The notes under the pieces were generated by a model that was given only the letters and a program-made list of their open reading frames with translations, was not told the DNA's origin and made no database searches. The translations under genes and the position numbers were made by a program. Shown piece by piece: positions 16,551 through 25,221 of a stretch of DNA of 35,478 bases; the stretch's first letter is position 1; each line of letters starts with the position of its first letter. The DNA comes from SKGA01 sp051819745. GTDB taxonomy: Archaea > Nanobdellota > Nanobdellia > Woesearchaeales > SKGA01. Location: positions 1 through 35,478 of the forward strand of contig JBNJGO010000008.1 in the NCBI GenBank assembly GCA_051819745.1, given 5' to 3'.

Positions 16551-18278
16551 TTACATCTCTTCTAAAGCCGTAATGTCAAGAATCTCAAGGCCGTCTGCGA
16601 TGACTTTTTTTACTGCTGATATTAAGTTGATTCTCGCCTGTTCAAGATCTTTGTTTTCTTGTATTATCTTATGTTTTGCATAATAGGTGTTGAACGCCTG
16701 ACACACTTTAATCAGATAATGACAAAGACTGCTTGGTTTTAATTGTCTTCTCGCTTGTTCAATCGTGCTATTATATTTTTCAAGTAATAATATCAATCTT
16801 TTTTCATCTTGTTCTTTAAGTAAATCAAATTGTTTGATGTTTGCTTTCATACCTGATTTTTTTAGAATAGAACAAATTCTTGCATGCGTGTATTGTACGT
16901 AAGGTCCTGTTTCTCCCTCAAAAGAAAGGCTTTCTTGTTTGTCGAACACAAAGTTTTTGAGAGGATCGTGTTTGAGAAAAAAGAATCTGATAGCGCTTAA
17001 TGCTATTTCTTTTGATCGAGTTTTTATTTCTGTTGTATCAAGATTATCGTAACGTGATTTGACTTCTTCTTGTGCGAGTTCTTCCATCTCTTGTATCAGA
17101 TCATCAGTATCAATAACTGTTCCTTCTCGTGATTTCATTTTTCCAGATGGTAATTCGACCATTCCATAGGAAAAATGTCTGCAATTATTTGCAAATGGAA
17201 AATTGAGAGCTTCAAATATGTTGAAAAGGACATTGAAGTGATATTCTTGTTCGTTAGCGACAACATAAATCATACTGTCAAAAGAAAAGTCTTCATATCG
17301 TAATCGTGCCATGTTCATATCTTGGGTTATATATACTGTCGTTCCATCATTTCGAAGAAGTACTTTTCTCCCTAGTTTTTTATCTTCAAGATCATAAATT
17401 ATGGCGCCTGTTTCATCTTTTTCAAACACGCCTTTTTCCAATCCTTCTTTAACTAGATCTCGTCCTCCAGTGTATGTTTCGCTTTCATAATAATTTTTTT
17501 CAATTTTGAAATTAAGAGTATTATATGTTGTTTCAAATCCTTGATATACCCATTCATTCATTTGTTTCCACAGTTTCATCGTCTCAGCATCGCCAGATTC
17601 CCATAATCGAAGTAGTTCGCAAGCTTTCTTTTCAAGTTGTTTTTTATTCTCTTTTGATTTGCTTGCTTTTTGAGCGAACTTAACATAAAAACTTCCCACA
17701 AAATGATCTGGTTTCATTCCTGTATTTTTTGGTGTTTTATTTTCTCCCCATTTCTTGTAGGCGAGCATTGATTTACAAATATGAATTCCTCTGTCGTTGA
17801 CAACATTAACAATTTTAGCATCATGGCCTTTTCGTTTTAGGATGTTAGTGATACTGCTTCCAAGAAGCATATTTCTTAAATGGCCGAGATGAAGTGGTTT
17901 GTTGGTGTTTGGCCCTGGTGACTCAACAAGGATTGTTTGAGGATTGGATTCTTGTTCTATGAGCGTTGAGTTGTCAAGAAGTTTTGGAATAATATCTTTT
18001 GCGGTTTTTGATGGTGAAATATGAATATTCAAATAAGGTCCGATAGCATTGATGTTAACATCGTTGTCGTTTTGAGATTCCGTCAGTGTTTTTTTAAATT
18101 CTTTTGCAATCATTACAGGGTTTTGTTGTAATTGTTTAGCAAATATGAAACAAGGGAGTGCTATGTCTCCATGCGAAGTGTCTTTTGGTGTTTCAAAAAC
18201 ATCAAGTATGCGCTCTCGTGAAATTGAAGTGATCTTTTCGAGTTCTTTTGCGATTGTTGTTTTAATGGTTTTCATCAT
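16551..18278 (-). CDS. argS: Arginyl-tRNA synthetase
   Basis: A 575-residue class I synthetase charging tRNA-Arg. The N-terminal Add1 domain spans about residues 1-110. The HIGH motif is HLGH at 130-133, preceded by VESPGPNTNKPL. The KMSKS-loop equivalent is GKMKSREG near 376. The C-terminal DALR anticodon-binding domain contains the FVQYTHARI-like segment (here YVQYTHARI) near 450 and ends with LGIL-like LEILDITALEEM. Length is typical. It is the last gene of the operon aIF6-pfdA-ftsY-argS, starting 21 bases after the ftsY stop. Its substrate gene tRNA-Arg(TCG) is about 6 kb away in this window. Confidence 0.96.
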   Translation of the reverse strand: MMKTIKTTIAKELEKITSISRERILDVFETPKDTSHGDIALPCFIFAKQLQQNPVMIAKEFKKTLTESQNDNDVNINAIGPYLNIHISPSKTAKDIIPKLLDNSTLIEQESNPQTILVESPGPNTNKPLHLGHLRNMLLGSSITNILKRKGHDAKIVNVVNDRGIHICKSMLAYKKWGENKTPKNTGMKPDHFVGSFYVKFAQKASKSKENKKQLEKKACELLRLWESGDAETMKLWKQMNEWVYQGFETTYNTLNFKIEKNYYESETYTGGRDLVKEGLEKGVFEKDETGAIIYDLEDKKLGRKVLLRNDGTTVYITQDMNMARLRYEDFSFDSMIYVVANEQEYHFNVLFNIFEALNFPFANNCRHFSYGMVELPSGKMKSREGTVIDTDDLIQEMEELAQEEVKSRYDNLDTTEIKTRSKEIALSAIRFFFLKHDPLKNFVFDKQESLSFEGETGPYVQYTHARICSILKKSGMKANIKQFDLLKEQDEKRLILLLEKYNSTIEQARRQLKPSSLCHYLIKVCQAFNTYYAKHKIIQENKDLEQARINLISAVKKVIADGLEILDITALEEM

Positions 18279-18299
18279 TTATCCTTTAAGTTTTTTATT

Positions 18300-20006
18300 T
18301 TATTCTTCAAGACCCAGATGTTTTAAAATATCCTTTTTGTCAAATGGTTTAAGATCATCATATCCTTGCCCTGTACCTAAATATATTATTGGTTTTTTCG
18401 TGACATAACTTACGCTTAAAGCAGTACCTCCTTTTTCATCAACATCTGCTTTTGAAAGTATTACTCCATCTATTCCTACTGCTTTGTTGAAATCAACTGC
18501 TTGTTGGATACAATCATTTCCCGTAATTGATTCTCCAATAAAAATATTAAAATCTGGTTTGTTTACTCGAACGACCTTGGAAAGCTCGTCCATTAAGTTT
18601 TTGTTTGATTGGAGCCTTCCAGCAGTATCTATCAAAACAACATCTTTATCTTTTGCTTTTGCGTGTTGTATTGCATCAAAACCAACTGCAGCTGCATCCG
18701 AATTATAGTCGTGTTTGATAAGTGTCACTCCAAGTGCTGTAGTGTGTTCTTCAAGTTGCTGTATTGCTGCTGCTCTGAACGTATCGGCGGCTGCAACGAC
18801 AACACTGAGATTGTTTTTTTGAAGTAATCGTATTAATTTTCCAATGGTTGTTGTCTTTCCGCTTCCATTGACACCAACGATTGTGATAACAAATGGTTTT
18901 TTGCTTTTGACTCGCGAAATAATATCGACTGGTTCTACATCGAGGATATCTTCAAATGATTCTTTGAGCGAACTTAAGATAATTTTATCTATTCCTCGTC
19001 GAGAAATATTTTCCGAGGTGAGTTTTTCTTTCAAATCCTGTTTTATTTTTTCAATAACATCCATTGCAACATTATTTTCCAATAATGCCATTTCAAATTC
19101 CCAAAATACTTCTTCAAATTTTTCATCGGTTAATTTGAATTTTTTTATTCCTCTTGTTATTTTTGAAAAAACATTTTTTTTCTTTTGAGTGCTATCAGTT
19201 GTTTCTTGTGAGAATAAATCTTCATGAACTGCTTCTTTGCTCGAAGTATCTATTGTTGAAGTTTCTTGTTCCTTATCGGTTTCTATTATTTTTTTGTCTT
19301 TAGAATTTTTTTGAGATTTTTTAGAAGGTTTTGTTGGTATTTTTTCTTCTTCAATTACTTCTTGTTGTTTGGCGCTAGTTTCTGTCATATTTTGTTTTTT
19401 TTCTTCTTCGTTTTCTTTTTGAAATTCAGTATCTTCTTTATCTTCGCCACTTTCTTTTTTATCTTCATCATCCTTTTGTTCTTTCTCGTCTTTCTTTTCT
19501 TGTTCTTCACTAACTATATTTTCTTTTTTTCGTTTTGTTTCGTCTTGTTCTTGCTGTTCTTTCTCTTCTTGTTCTTCTTGCGTACTATTATCTTCTTTTT
19601 GTTTTCTTTTGAATACTCTTTTTAGAAACGATTTTGATTCTGTTTTTTCATTCTCTTTTTCATCTTTTTCTTGATTATCCTTCGAATTATCCTGATTACT
19701 ATCCTTTGAAACCATCGTTTCTTCAGAAGACGCAAAAGGATGTTCCCTATCTTTTGAATCTTGCTTGTTCTCGGTTTGCTTTCCATCCTTTTCAATTTTT
19801 TTTGCTTGTATAGTTTCATCCCAGTCACCATTATTTTCTTTTTCCTTTTGAGTATCTTCAATAGTTTCGTTTGATGTTGATTGTCCAAGTTTCTCTTTTT
19901 CTTCGGCTGAAAGTTCTTCTTCAGAAACGGTTTTTGATTCTTCTTCAATCTCGTTACTAAGTGACGAGACTCCTTCTTTTATTTTTTTCTTGAGAAACTT
20001 GAACAT
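18300..20006 (-). CDS. ftsY: Signal recognition particle receptor FtsY with very long charged N-terminal region
   Basis: A 568-residue SRP receptor GTPase that docks SRP-ribosome complexes to the translocon. Residues about 280-365 form the helical N domain. The G domain has G1 GVNGSGKTTT (378-387), DTFRAAA (408-414), DTAGR (460-464) and SKAD (518-521, in the archaeal form SKADVDEKGG), ending with KPFDKKDILKHL. The first 279 residues are low-complexity, rich in Glu, Lys, Gln and Ser with a short basic start (MFKFLKKKIK) and a second basic patch near 128-137. Such an acidic A-domain is known but is much shorter in most archaeal FtsY. It starts 13 bases after the pfdA stop. Confidence 0.97.
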   Translation of the reverse strand: MFKFLKKKIKEGVSSLSNEIEEESKTVSEEELSAEEKEKLGQSTSNETIEDTQKEKENNGDWDETIQAKKIEKDGKQTENKQDSKDREHPFASSEETMVSKDSNQDNSKDNQEKDEKENEKTESKSFLKRVFKRKQKEDNSTQEEQEEKEQQEQDETKRKKENIVSEEQEKKDEKEQKDDEDKKESGEDKEDTEFQKENEEEKKQNMTETSAKQQEVIEEEKIPTKPSKKSQKNSKDKKIIETDKEQETSTIDTSSKEAVHEDLFSQETTDSTQKKKNVFSKITRGIKKFKLTDEKFEEVFWEFEMALLENNVAMDVIEKIKQDLKEKLTSENISRRGIDKIILSSLKESFEDILDVEPVDIISRVKSKKPFVITIVGVNGSGKTTTIGKLIRLLQKNNLSVVVAAADTFRAAAIQQLEEHTTALGVTLIKHDYNSDAAAVGFDAIQHAKAKDKDVVLIDTAGRLQSNKNLMDELSKVVRVNKPDFNIFIGESITGNDCIQQAVDFNKAVGIDGVILSKADVDEKGGTALSVSYVTKKPIIYLGTGQGYDDLKPFDKKDILKHLGLEE

Positions 20007-20019
20007 CTTTTTTCACTCC

Positions 20020-20454
20020 TTAATGTTTTGAAGATCCGAATTGGCTCTCAATGGATTTTTGCAATTCTTCCGATTTAGCAATAACTTGCTCATATACTTG
20101 AGTGTATTGTTTTTTTTGCTCTTGTAATTCGCCAATATTTGTTTTCAAGTTATCAATTGCTTCTTGTGTTTTCTTTTCAACAACAACTCCTGCGCCTACT
20201 GCTTGGTGTACTGAAGCAACGTTCTCTGCTGAAACTTTCAAAAAGGTTTGTGATCCGAGCGGAATGAGAAGTTCTTTTGATTCTTTTTCAGAATCTTTAT
20301 TCGAAGATATTTCTTTGAGGGTTGTCATCGCAACTTGCGAATGTTCAATATGATTTTCTATCTGATCTAATGCTTTATTGAGTTCATCGAGTCGTTGTTT
20401 GACCATTTCAAGTTCAATATATTTTTCGTTTAATGAATTATCTTTTGTTTGCAT
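20020..20454 (-). CDS. pfdA: Prefoldin alpha subunit
   Basis: A 144-residue archaeal prefoldin alpha subunit, part of the alpha2-beta4 jellyfish-shaped chaperone that passes unfolded proteins to the thermosome. The N-terminal coiled-coil helix spans residues 8-52 (YIELEMVKQRLDELNKALDQI), followed by a beta-hairpin region with LLIPLGSQTFLKVS and the hairpin strand VGAGVVVEKKTQEAIDNL, then a C-terminal coiled coil ending EELQKSIES. ATG 20454 is preferred to the upstream in-frame TTG at 20469 because a GAGG site lies just before it. It lies between aIF6 and ftsY, the conserved archaeal order. Confidence 0.94.
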   Translation of the reverse strand: MQTKDNSLNEKYIELEMVKQRLDELNKALDQIENHIEHSQVAMTTLKEISSNKDSEKESKELLIPLGSQTFLKVSAENVASVHQAVGAGVVVEKKTQEAIDNLKTNIGELQEQKKQYTQVYEQVIAKSEELQKSIESQFGSSKH

Positions 20455-20510
20455 ACCTATTCCTCGCAATTATTGTTTGTTTAATTTAAGTATTTGTTTT
20501 TTGTATTCTC

Positions 20511-21185
20511 TTATTCGTCTTCAAGAAAACCTAATGCTTCATCTGCTGAAACAACTTCTGGTCCTCCCGAGTGTTCTCCGATAATAAAACCTGAATCGTT
20601 GACTGCAATACCGCTTTTTACTTGTGTCGAACCCATATTGACTGTGCTTGTGGTAATAACAACACCTAAAATATCACTTAATTTTTGGAGTGTTTTTTCT
20701 GAAAAATTATGTGTTGAAATGCCATGTGTGGAATTACAGACGACAAAACTTCCTATAGAGGGTATTTTTTCAAACGTGAATGGTTGTGCGGTTGTCGAAA
20801 AGAATGCTTCAAATTCTTTAATAGCTTTTTCATCGTATTCTGGATTAACAACCAGACCTTTTGTTGTTGCTACAATGTTATTTCCATGACATGTGAGATC
20901 GCTTTTAACAACTTTGAATTCGATTCCTTCTTTTTTTAATATTTCTTTCTCATGGTCAAATAAGATGTGTGGTACGACTATTTTCTCTCCGTTACTCGCT
21001 CCAAAAACACCTACAAGAGGTGTTCCTGCAAAGGTTGTAACTACTGCTTTAGCATCAAAGATTTCTTCAATATCTTTCATTTGCTGTTCGGTTAATTCGG
21101 TTCCTACAATGACTTTTTCTTTTAGGGGGATGATGTATAATCCGATGAGACTGTTTCCTTCAATTTCCATTCGTTTTGCATGCAT
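20511..21185 (-). CDS. Translation initiation factor 6 (aIF6)
   Basis: A 224-residue ribosome anti-association factor that binds the large subunit. It has the five-fold repeated pentein (beta-alpha propeller) layout: EGNSLIGLYIIP near the start, TTFAGTPLVGVFGASNG, GNNIVATTKGLVVNPE, IPSIGSFVVCNSTHGISTH, and STVNMGSTQVKSGIAVNDSG in order, each with the typical N-x-x-G or G-T turn. The Met at 21185 begins MHAKRMEIEGN, matching the family's usual start; the longer frame to 21227 runs into the palindrome at 21213-21227. It is first gene of the operon with pfdA, ftsY and argS. The rpl18a/LX gene that many archaea carry next to it is absent. Confidence 0.95.
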   Translation of the reverse strand: MHAKRMEIEGNSLIGLYIIPLKEKVIVGTELTEQQMKDIEEIFDAKAVVTTFAGTPLVGVFGASNGEKIVVPHILFDHEKEILKKEGIEFKVVKSDLTCHGNNIVATTKGLVVNPEYDEKAIKEFEAFFSTTAQPFTFEKIPSIGSFVVCNSTHGISTHNFSEKTLQKLSDILGVVITTSTVNMGSTQVKSGIAVNDSGFIIGEHSGGPEVVSADEALGFLEDE

Positions 21186-21212
21186 ATATATCACTTCTGT
21201 ATTTTTAGCTTC

Positions 21213-21227
21213 TTGACATATTGTCAA
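21213..21227. promoter_or_regulatory. Perfect palindrome upstream of aIF6
   Basis: TTGACA-TAT-TGTCAA, a perfect six-base-arm inverted repeat 28 bases before the aIF6 start. It lies just upstream of a TATA-like element (minus strand ctaaaaata, about 21200-21209). Location and symmetry suit a regulator binding site; the regulator is unknown. Confidence 0.4.
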
Positions 21228-21254
21228 TACTTGTTTCTTTAAAAAACTTGTGAG

Positions 21255-21429
21255 CTTTATTGTCGATTATAACTGATTATCAACTGTCAAGTCGCTATAT
21301 TGTATTTCGATGATTTTTTAAATAGGTTGAATTTTCTGTTAGTGGTAATTTTCATTTGAAAAGGGGTTTTATAGTATACGAAATAGTATATCAGACCACT
21401 ACATTTATATACTAGAACCGACAATAAAG
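21255..21429. promoter_or_regulatory. Divergent control region with 11-base inverted repeat pair
   Basis: ctttattgtcg (21255-21265) and its exact reverse complement cgacaataaag (21419-21429) bracket the region between aIF6 and scpA. Within it, atagtata occurs twice 12 bases apart (21371-21378 and 21383-21390). No ORF of note lies in these about 250 bases. Confidence 0.4.
21402..21412 (+). promoter_or_regulatory. TATA box of scpA
   Basis: catttatatac is centred about 33 bases before the ATG at 21440, so the mRNA would have a leader of fewer than ten bases; no SD is present. Confidence 0.6.
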
Positions 21430-21439
21430 TGTTATATCT

Positions 21440-22237
21440 ATGATTTCGCAACAACCAACGACAGTCTCCTCACAAACGAACTCTCAAGATAAGCTTGTAA
21501 ACCTTATTTTTGAGCAAGATTCTATTGATTGGAAGGATGTGATATATCGTTTGGTCCAAGAAGAAGGGATGAACCCTTGGGATATTGATGTCTCTAAACT
21601 ATCTACGCGGTTTCTTCAGATGCTCGAAACATTAAAAGAAGCAGATTTTAGAATCGGTGGAAAAATGGTTCTTGCTTCCAGCCTTCTTCTCAAAATAAAA
21701 AGCGATCGTCTTCTCTTAGAAGATATTCAAAATCTCGATAAATTACTTCAAGAACCTCAAGATGAACAAGAAGATATTTTAGAAGATGATTCGGGATTTG
21801 AATTTGAACAAAGTGGTCTCAATCAATTTCTTAATGATGAGAAAAAATTGGTTCCGCGAACACCACAACCTCGTGAACGAAAAGTTTCTGTATTTGATTT
21901 GGTATCTGCTCTTGAGCAAGCATTAGAATCAGATGTTAGTAGAAAAAAAAGAGTGTTAAGCCAACAAAACAACGAACCCTCTTTTGATAATCGAGCTAAA
22001 TCCTTTGACATTAACGAAGCGATGGATTCGATGCAAAAAAATCTTAAAAAGTTATTTCTCAAGAAAACAACAACTGTTTTTTTCAATGATTTATTAACTT
22101 CAAACAATGGCAAAGAAATAGTATATACTTTTTTACCTCTTCTTCATCTAGAAAATCAACGGAAAGTAGATCTTCAACAACAAAAACATTTTGGACCGAT
22201 CAAAGTTTTGATGAACAATCGAAAATTATTAGAGTAG
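21440..22237 (+). CDS. scpA: Segregation and condensation protein A (ScpA kleisin)
   Basis: A 265-residue kleisin that bridges the SMC dimer heads during chromosome condensation and segregation. The N-terminal helical domain (residues about 30-100) has the family pattern: DWKDVIYRLVQEEGMNPWDIDVSKLSTRF and then GGKMVLASSLLLKIKSD. An acidic linker (about 108-135) follows, then a central segment and a C-terminal winged-helix domain (VVFFNDLL-like TTVFFNDLL, ending FLPLLHLENQRKVDLQQQKHFGPI). The order is typical for archaeal ScpA. No smc or scpB lies nearby. It starts from a near-leaderless transcript and is followed by mgtE 19 bases after its stop, probably one operon. Confidence 0.92.
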   Translation: MISQQPTTVSSQTNSQDKLVNLIFEQDSIDWKDVIYRLVQEEGMNPWDIDVSKLSTRFLQMLETLKEADFRIGGKMVLASSLLLKIKSDRLLLEDIQNLDKLLQEPQDEQEDILEDDSGFEFEQSGLNQFLNDEKKLVPRTPQPRERKVSVFDLVSALEQALESDVSRKKRVLSQQNNEPSFDNRAKSFDINEAMDSMQKNLKKLFLKKTTTVFFNDLLTSNNGKEIVYTFLPLLHLENQRKVDLQQQKHFGPIKVLMNNRKLLE

Positions 22238-22256
22238 TTTCACTACGGTGCTTTTA

Positions 22257-23513
22257 ATGGGTGAGCGATCAGTATCTTCAATAGTTTCTCTTCTTAATGT
22301 TTCTAGTTCAAAGACTGCCCTTCGTTTATTCAAGGAGCAAGCGATTCAAGAACAAGGTTTTCTTATTTTAAAAACAACAAAAAAAACTCAACGAAAATTA
22401 CTTTCTTCGCTTAAAGATGCTGAGATTTGTTCTTTTCTTCATTATTTGGATCCTGATGAGACCACTGATATTATTCAATCTCTTTCTTCAGTAAGAAGGC
22501 ATACTATTATCAACAAACTCCACAAGGATATTAGAAAAAAAGTAGAATTTCTTCTTCAATTCGATCCGAGGACTGCAGCTGGAATGATGTCGCTTGATTA
22601 TGTTATCGTCCAAGAAGGTGATTCTTTTTCTACTGTGTCTGAATTAATAAAAAAACACGAATCAAGGACTGGTAAGGTCCCTGTTATTCTTGTCTTGAAG
22701 AAAGGGAAACTCGTCGGTCAAATTCCAATCTTTATTCTTGCTTCAACAGAGGATAAGGTCATCCAATCAAAAGATATCCAAAAAATTCCGACTGTTCATT
22801 ATGATGCTGGTCATTCCAAGGTATTATCTATTTTCAAAAAAAATCCTCACGATAAAATTATTGTTCTTGATGAAGATCTAAGTGTTTTAGGGGTTATATT
22901 CTCTGATGATATTCTCTCTCTTCTTCATAAAAATTCTGCAAACTCAATCCAACGATTTGCAGGTATCAAGGAACAAGAAGATCCTCTTGATCCAGTACAT
23001 ATCAAAGTGAAAAATCGTTATGGTTGGCTCATTCTTAATTTATTGACTGCCTTTTTAGCTTCCTCAATCGTGGCTTTGTTCCAAGATGTTATCTCGGCGG
23101 TTGTTTTACTAGCAGTGTATATGCCTATTATCGCAGGAATGGGAGGTAATGCTGGAACACAAACGCTTGCTATTGTTATTAGAGGTTTGACTCTTAATGA
23201 AATTTCATTGAAAGAATGTAAGAAAGTGGTTGTTAATGAAGTAATTGCAGGTGCTATAAATGGTTTGATAATCGGTGTTCTAGTTGCAGGTGTAGCGATT
23301 GTATTTAATCAAAGTCCTCTTTTAGGTCTTGTAGTGGGTCTTTCGATGATCATTAATTTATTGGTTGCGGGATTGTTTGGAACAGTATTTCCTTTAATTC
23401 TTCAACGCTTAGGAAAGGATCCAGCAACTTCAGCATCAATTTTCATTACAACTGCAACTGATGTTTTTGGATTCTTTGTATTTTTGGGCTTAGCGAGTCT
23501 TTTATTAGTATAG
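22257..23513 (+). CDS. mgtE: Magnesium transporter MgtE
   Basis: A 418-residue Mg2+ channel/transporter. The N-terminal MgtE_N helical domain (about 1-130, with DPDETTDIIQSLSS and DPRTAAGMMS) is followed by paired CBS domains (about 125-250) that sense cytosolic Mg2+. The C-terminal pore domain has five helices (about 265-418). It carries the conserved MPIIAGMGGNAGTQT segment and the final DPATSASIFITTATDVFGF helix, whose Asp lines the ion path. ATG 22257 is preferred to GTG 22248 because GGTG (22247-22250) then serves as SD with normal spacing. It is co-oriented with scpA and convergent with cysS, whose stop lies seven bases away. Confidence 0.95.
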   Translation: MGERSVSSIVSLLNVSSSKTALRLFKEQAIQEQGFLILKTTKKTQRKLLSSLKDAEICSFLHYLDPDETTDIIQSLSSVRRHTIINKLHKDIRKKVEFLLQFDPRTAAGMMSLDYVIVQEGDSFSTVSELIKKHESRTGKVPVILVLKKGKLVGQIPIFILASTEDKVIQSKDIQKIPTVHYDAGHSKVLSIFKKNPHDKIIVLDEDLSVLGVIFSDDILSLLHKNSANSIQRFAGIKEQEDPLDPVHIKVKNRYGWLILNLLTAFLASSIVALFQDVISAVVLLAVYMPIIAGMGGNAGTQTLAIVIRGLTLNEISLKECKKVVVNEVIAGAINGLIIGVLVAGVAIVFNQSPLLGLVVGLSMIINLLVAGLFGTVFPLILQRLGKDPATSASIFITTATDVFGFFVFLGLASLLLV

Positions 23514-23520
23514 AATATAG

Positions 23521-24993
23521 TCAGATTTTCTCACACTCTTGACCTTGTGGCGTGTCTTTAACAATATATCCTTTTTCTCGTATGATATTTCGAAGACGAT
23601 CGCTTTCAGACCACTCTTTTTTCTCTCTTGCTTCTGCTCGTTTAGTGAGCAAATCAGTAATTTCTACAGGGATATCCTCTGATTCAAAAATACTTTTGTC
23701 AAGAACACCAAATATTTTATCTGCCTGGAAGAACTTATCGATTATCTCCTCGCCTTGTTTAGGACCGATAAGGCCTTTAGATAAACTTTTATTGATTTCT
23801 TTCACTCCTTCAAATAATGCTCCAAGAGCCCCGCTTATATTCAAATCATTATCCATCTCATTCTCGATACCAATTAACATCTTGTTAACTGCCATCGCTG
23901 TCATCTCATCATATTGTTGTTCTCCTCGAAGCGCATCGAGTTTTTCAAGCATATGGTCAATTCTTGAAAGTGATTTTTCAGCGGATCTGAGACCTTCTTT
24001 TGTAAAATTGAATTTTATCCTATAATGTGTTGATAATAATAAGTACCTAATTGCTCTTGGCGAAAATCCTTCTTTGACGAGATCAAAAACATAATACACG
24101 TTCCCTAGCGATTTACTCATCTTTTGTCCTTCAGATATTAAGAATGAAACATGAAGCCAGTAATTCACATATTTTTTATCTGTTGAACCCTCTGTTTGTG
24201 CAATTTCGCACTCATGATGAGGAAACTTATTATCTTCTCCCCCTGTGTGAATATCGATCGTTTCAAATTTATTCGCATCAAATAATTCGTTATTGAAAGC
24301 ACTGCTTAAATGCTTTGCACTCATCACAGAACATTCCATGTGCCACCCCGGATATCCTTCTCCCCATGGAGAATCCCATTTGAGAATATGATTTTTGTAT
24401 TTAGAATTGCCAAACCACAACACGAAATCGTGGGCATTTTTCTTATTCGGATCTTGTTCTACCCTGCTTTGTGTGAGCTGATCAAGAGAATTTCCTGATA
24501 ACGTGCCGTATTCTTCAAATGTAGTGATATCATAATAGATATTTCCGCCACTTTCATACGCATGACCTTTTTCAAGAAGCACTTTAATCATTGCAATAAT
24601 TTCTTCAACAACTTCGGTAGCTCTTGGCCGATATTCTGGCTCTTTCATATTCAATGTCTTCCAATCCTTAAGAAACGCATCAGTATAGAATTGTGCAATC
24701 TCAAGAGGGTGCTTTTTCTCTTTTCGTGCAGAAACTTCTAGTTTATCCTCTCCATCATCGCCGTCGTCAGTAAGATGCCCGACATCGGTAATATTCATGA
24801 CTTGGGTAACCTTATATCCTTTATATTCGAGAAATCGACGTAACAAGTCACACACTACAAAGGTCCGAAAATTACCTATAGATGCAAAACCATACACTGT
24901 AGGGCCACAATTGTACATTCGAACGTGATTTTTCTTGACACTTTTGAACTCTTCAACCTTGTTAGTCATCGAATTATAGAGGTGGAATACCAT
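23521..24993 (-). CDS. cysS: Cysteinyl-tRNA synthetase
   Basis: A 490-residue class I synthetase charging tRNA-Cys. The active-site zinc ligands include C29 in MYNCGPTVYG, the Cys in WHMECSVM and the His pair in FPHHECE. The HIGH equivalent is SIGN (38-41) and KMSKS is at 291-295. The C-terminal part (about 340-480) is the DALR and short anticodon-binding region, ending KGYIVKDTPQGQECEKI, where RD-x-x-Q-G is typical. Length is normal. A TATA-like element (minus strand gttaaaaataag, 25015-25026) about 28 bases upstream suggests a leaderless mRNA. The gene diverges from tRNA-Cys, its own substrate, 157 bases away. Confidence 0.97.
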   Translation of the reverse strand: MVFHLYNSMTNKVEEFKSVKKNHVRMYNCGPTVYGFASIGNFRTFVVCDLLRRFLEYKGYKVTQVMNITDVGHLTDDGDDGEDKLEVSARKEKKHPLEIAQFYTDAFLKDWKTLNMKEPEYRPRATEVVEEIIAMIKVLLEKGHAYESGGNIYYDITTFEEYGTLSGNSLDQLTQSRVEQDPNKKNAHDFVLWFGNSKYKNHILKWDSPWGEGYPGWHMECSVMSAKHLSSAFNNELFDANKFETIDIHTGGEDNKFPHHECEIAQTEGSTDKKYVNYWLHVSFLISEGQKMSKSLGNVYYVFDLVKEGFSPRAIRYLLLSTHYRIKFNFTKEGLRSAEKSLSRIDHMLEKLDALRGEQQYDEMTAMAVNKMLIGIENEMDNDLNISGALGALFEGVKEINKSLSKGLIGPKQGEEIIDKFFQADKIFGVLDKSIFESEDIPVEITDLLTKRAEAREKKEWSESDRLRNIIREKGYIVKDTPQGQECEKI

Positions 24994-25150
24994 TATATGC
25001 TTCTGTAATATTCTCTTATTTTTAACACTTGCGATATACTATTGCTCTTTTAAGTTAAATGTCGAGTTTTTATATTTCGATAAATTTAAATATCGTTGTG
25101 TAACGCTAATATCATCCTTTGAGTATTATCTTTACGTGTTTTTCTCTCTC

Positions 25151-25221
25151 GCGCACGTGGCCAAGTGGTAAGGCACGAGGTTGCAGCCCTCGGATCCCCG
25201 GTTCGAATCCGGGCGTGCGCT
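25151..25221 (+). tRNA. tRNA-Cys(GCA)
   Basis: 71 bases. Acceptor stem GCGCACG/CGTGCGC, D arm GCC/GGC with loop containing GG, anticodon stem CGAGG/CCTCG, loop TTGCAGC with anticodon GCA at 25184-25186, T arm CCCGG-TTCGAAT-CCGGG, and discriminator T (U73, the tRNA-Cys identity base). There is no intron and no encoded CCA. It is followed by a T-run that probably acts as terminator. It is divergent from cysS. Confidence 0.97.

Noticed and set aside
16533..16551. Hairpin aatttct-N5-agaaatt at the argS stop as intrinsic terminator
   Set aside because: On the argS strand it is followed by A-rich and not T-rich sequence, so it does not fit either a bacterial-type or an oligo-T terminator.
19266..19948. 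Long open frames opposite or beside the FtsY N-terminal region (Phe-rich plus strand, Lys-rich minus strand)
   Set aside because: They follow from the GAA/AAA-rich coding of the FtsY linker; no start signals or domains.
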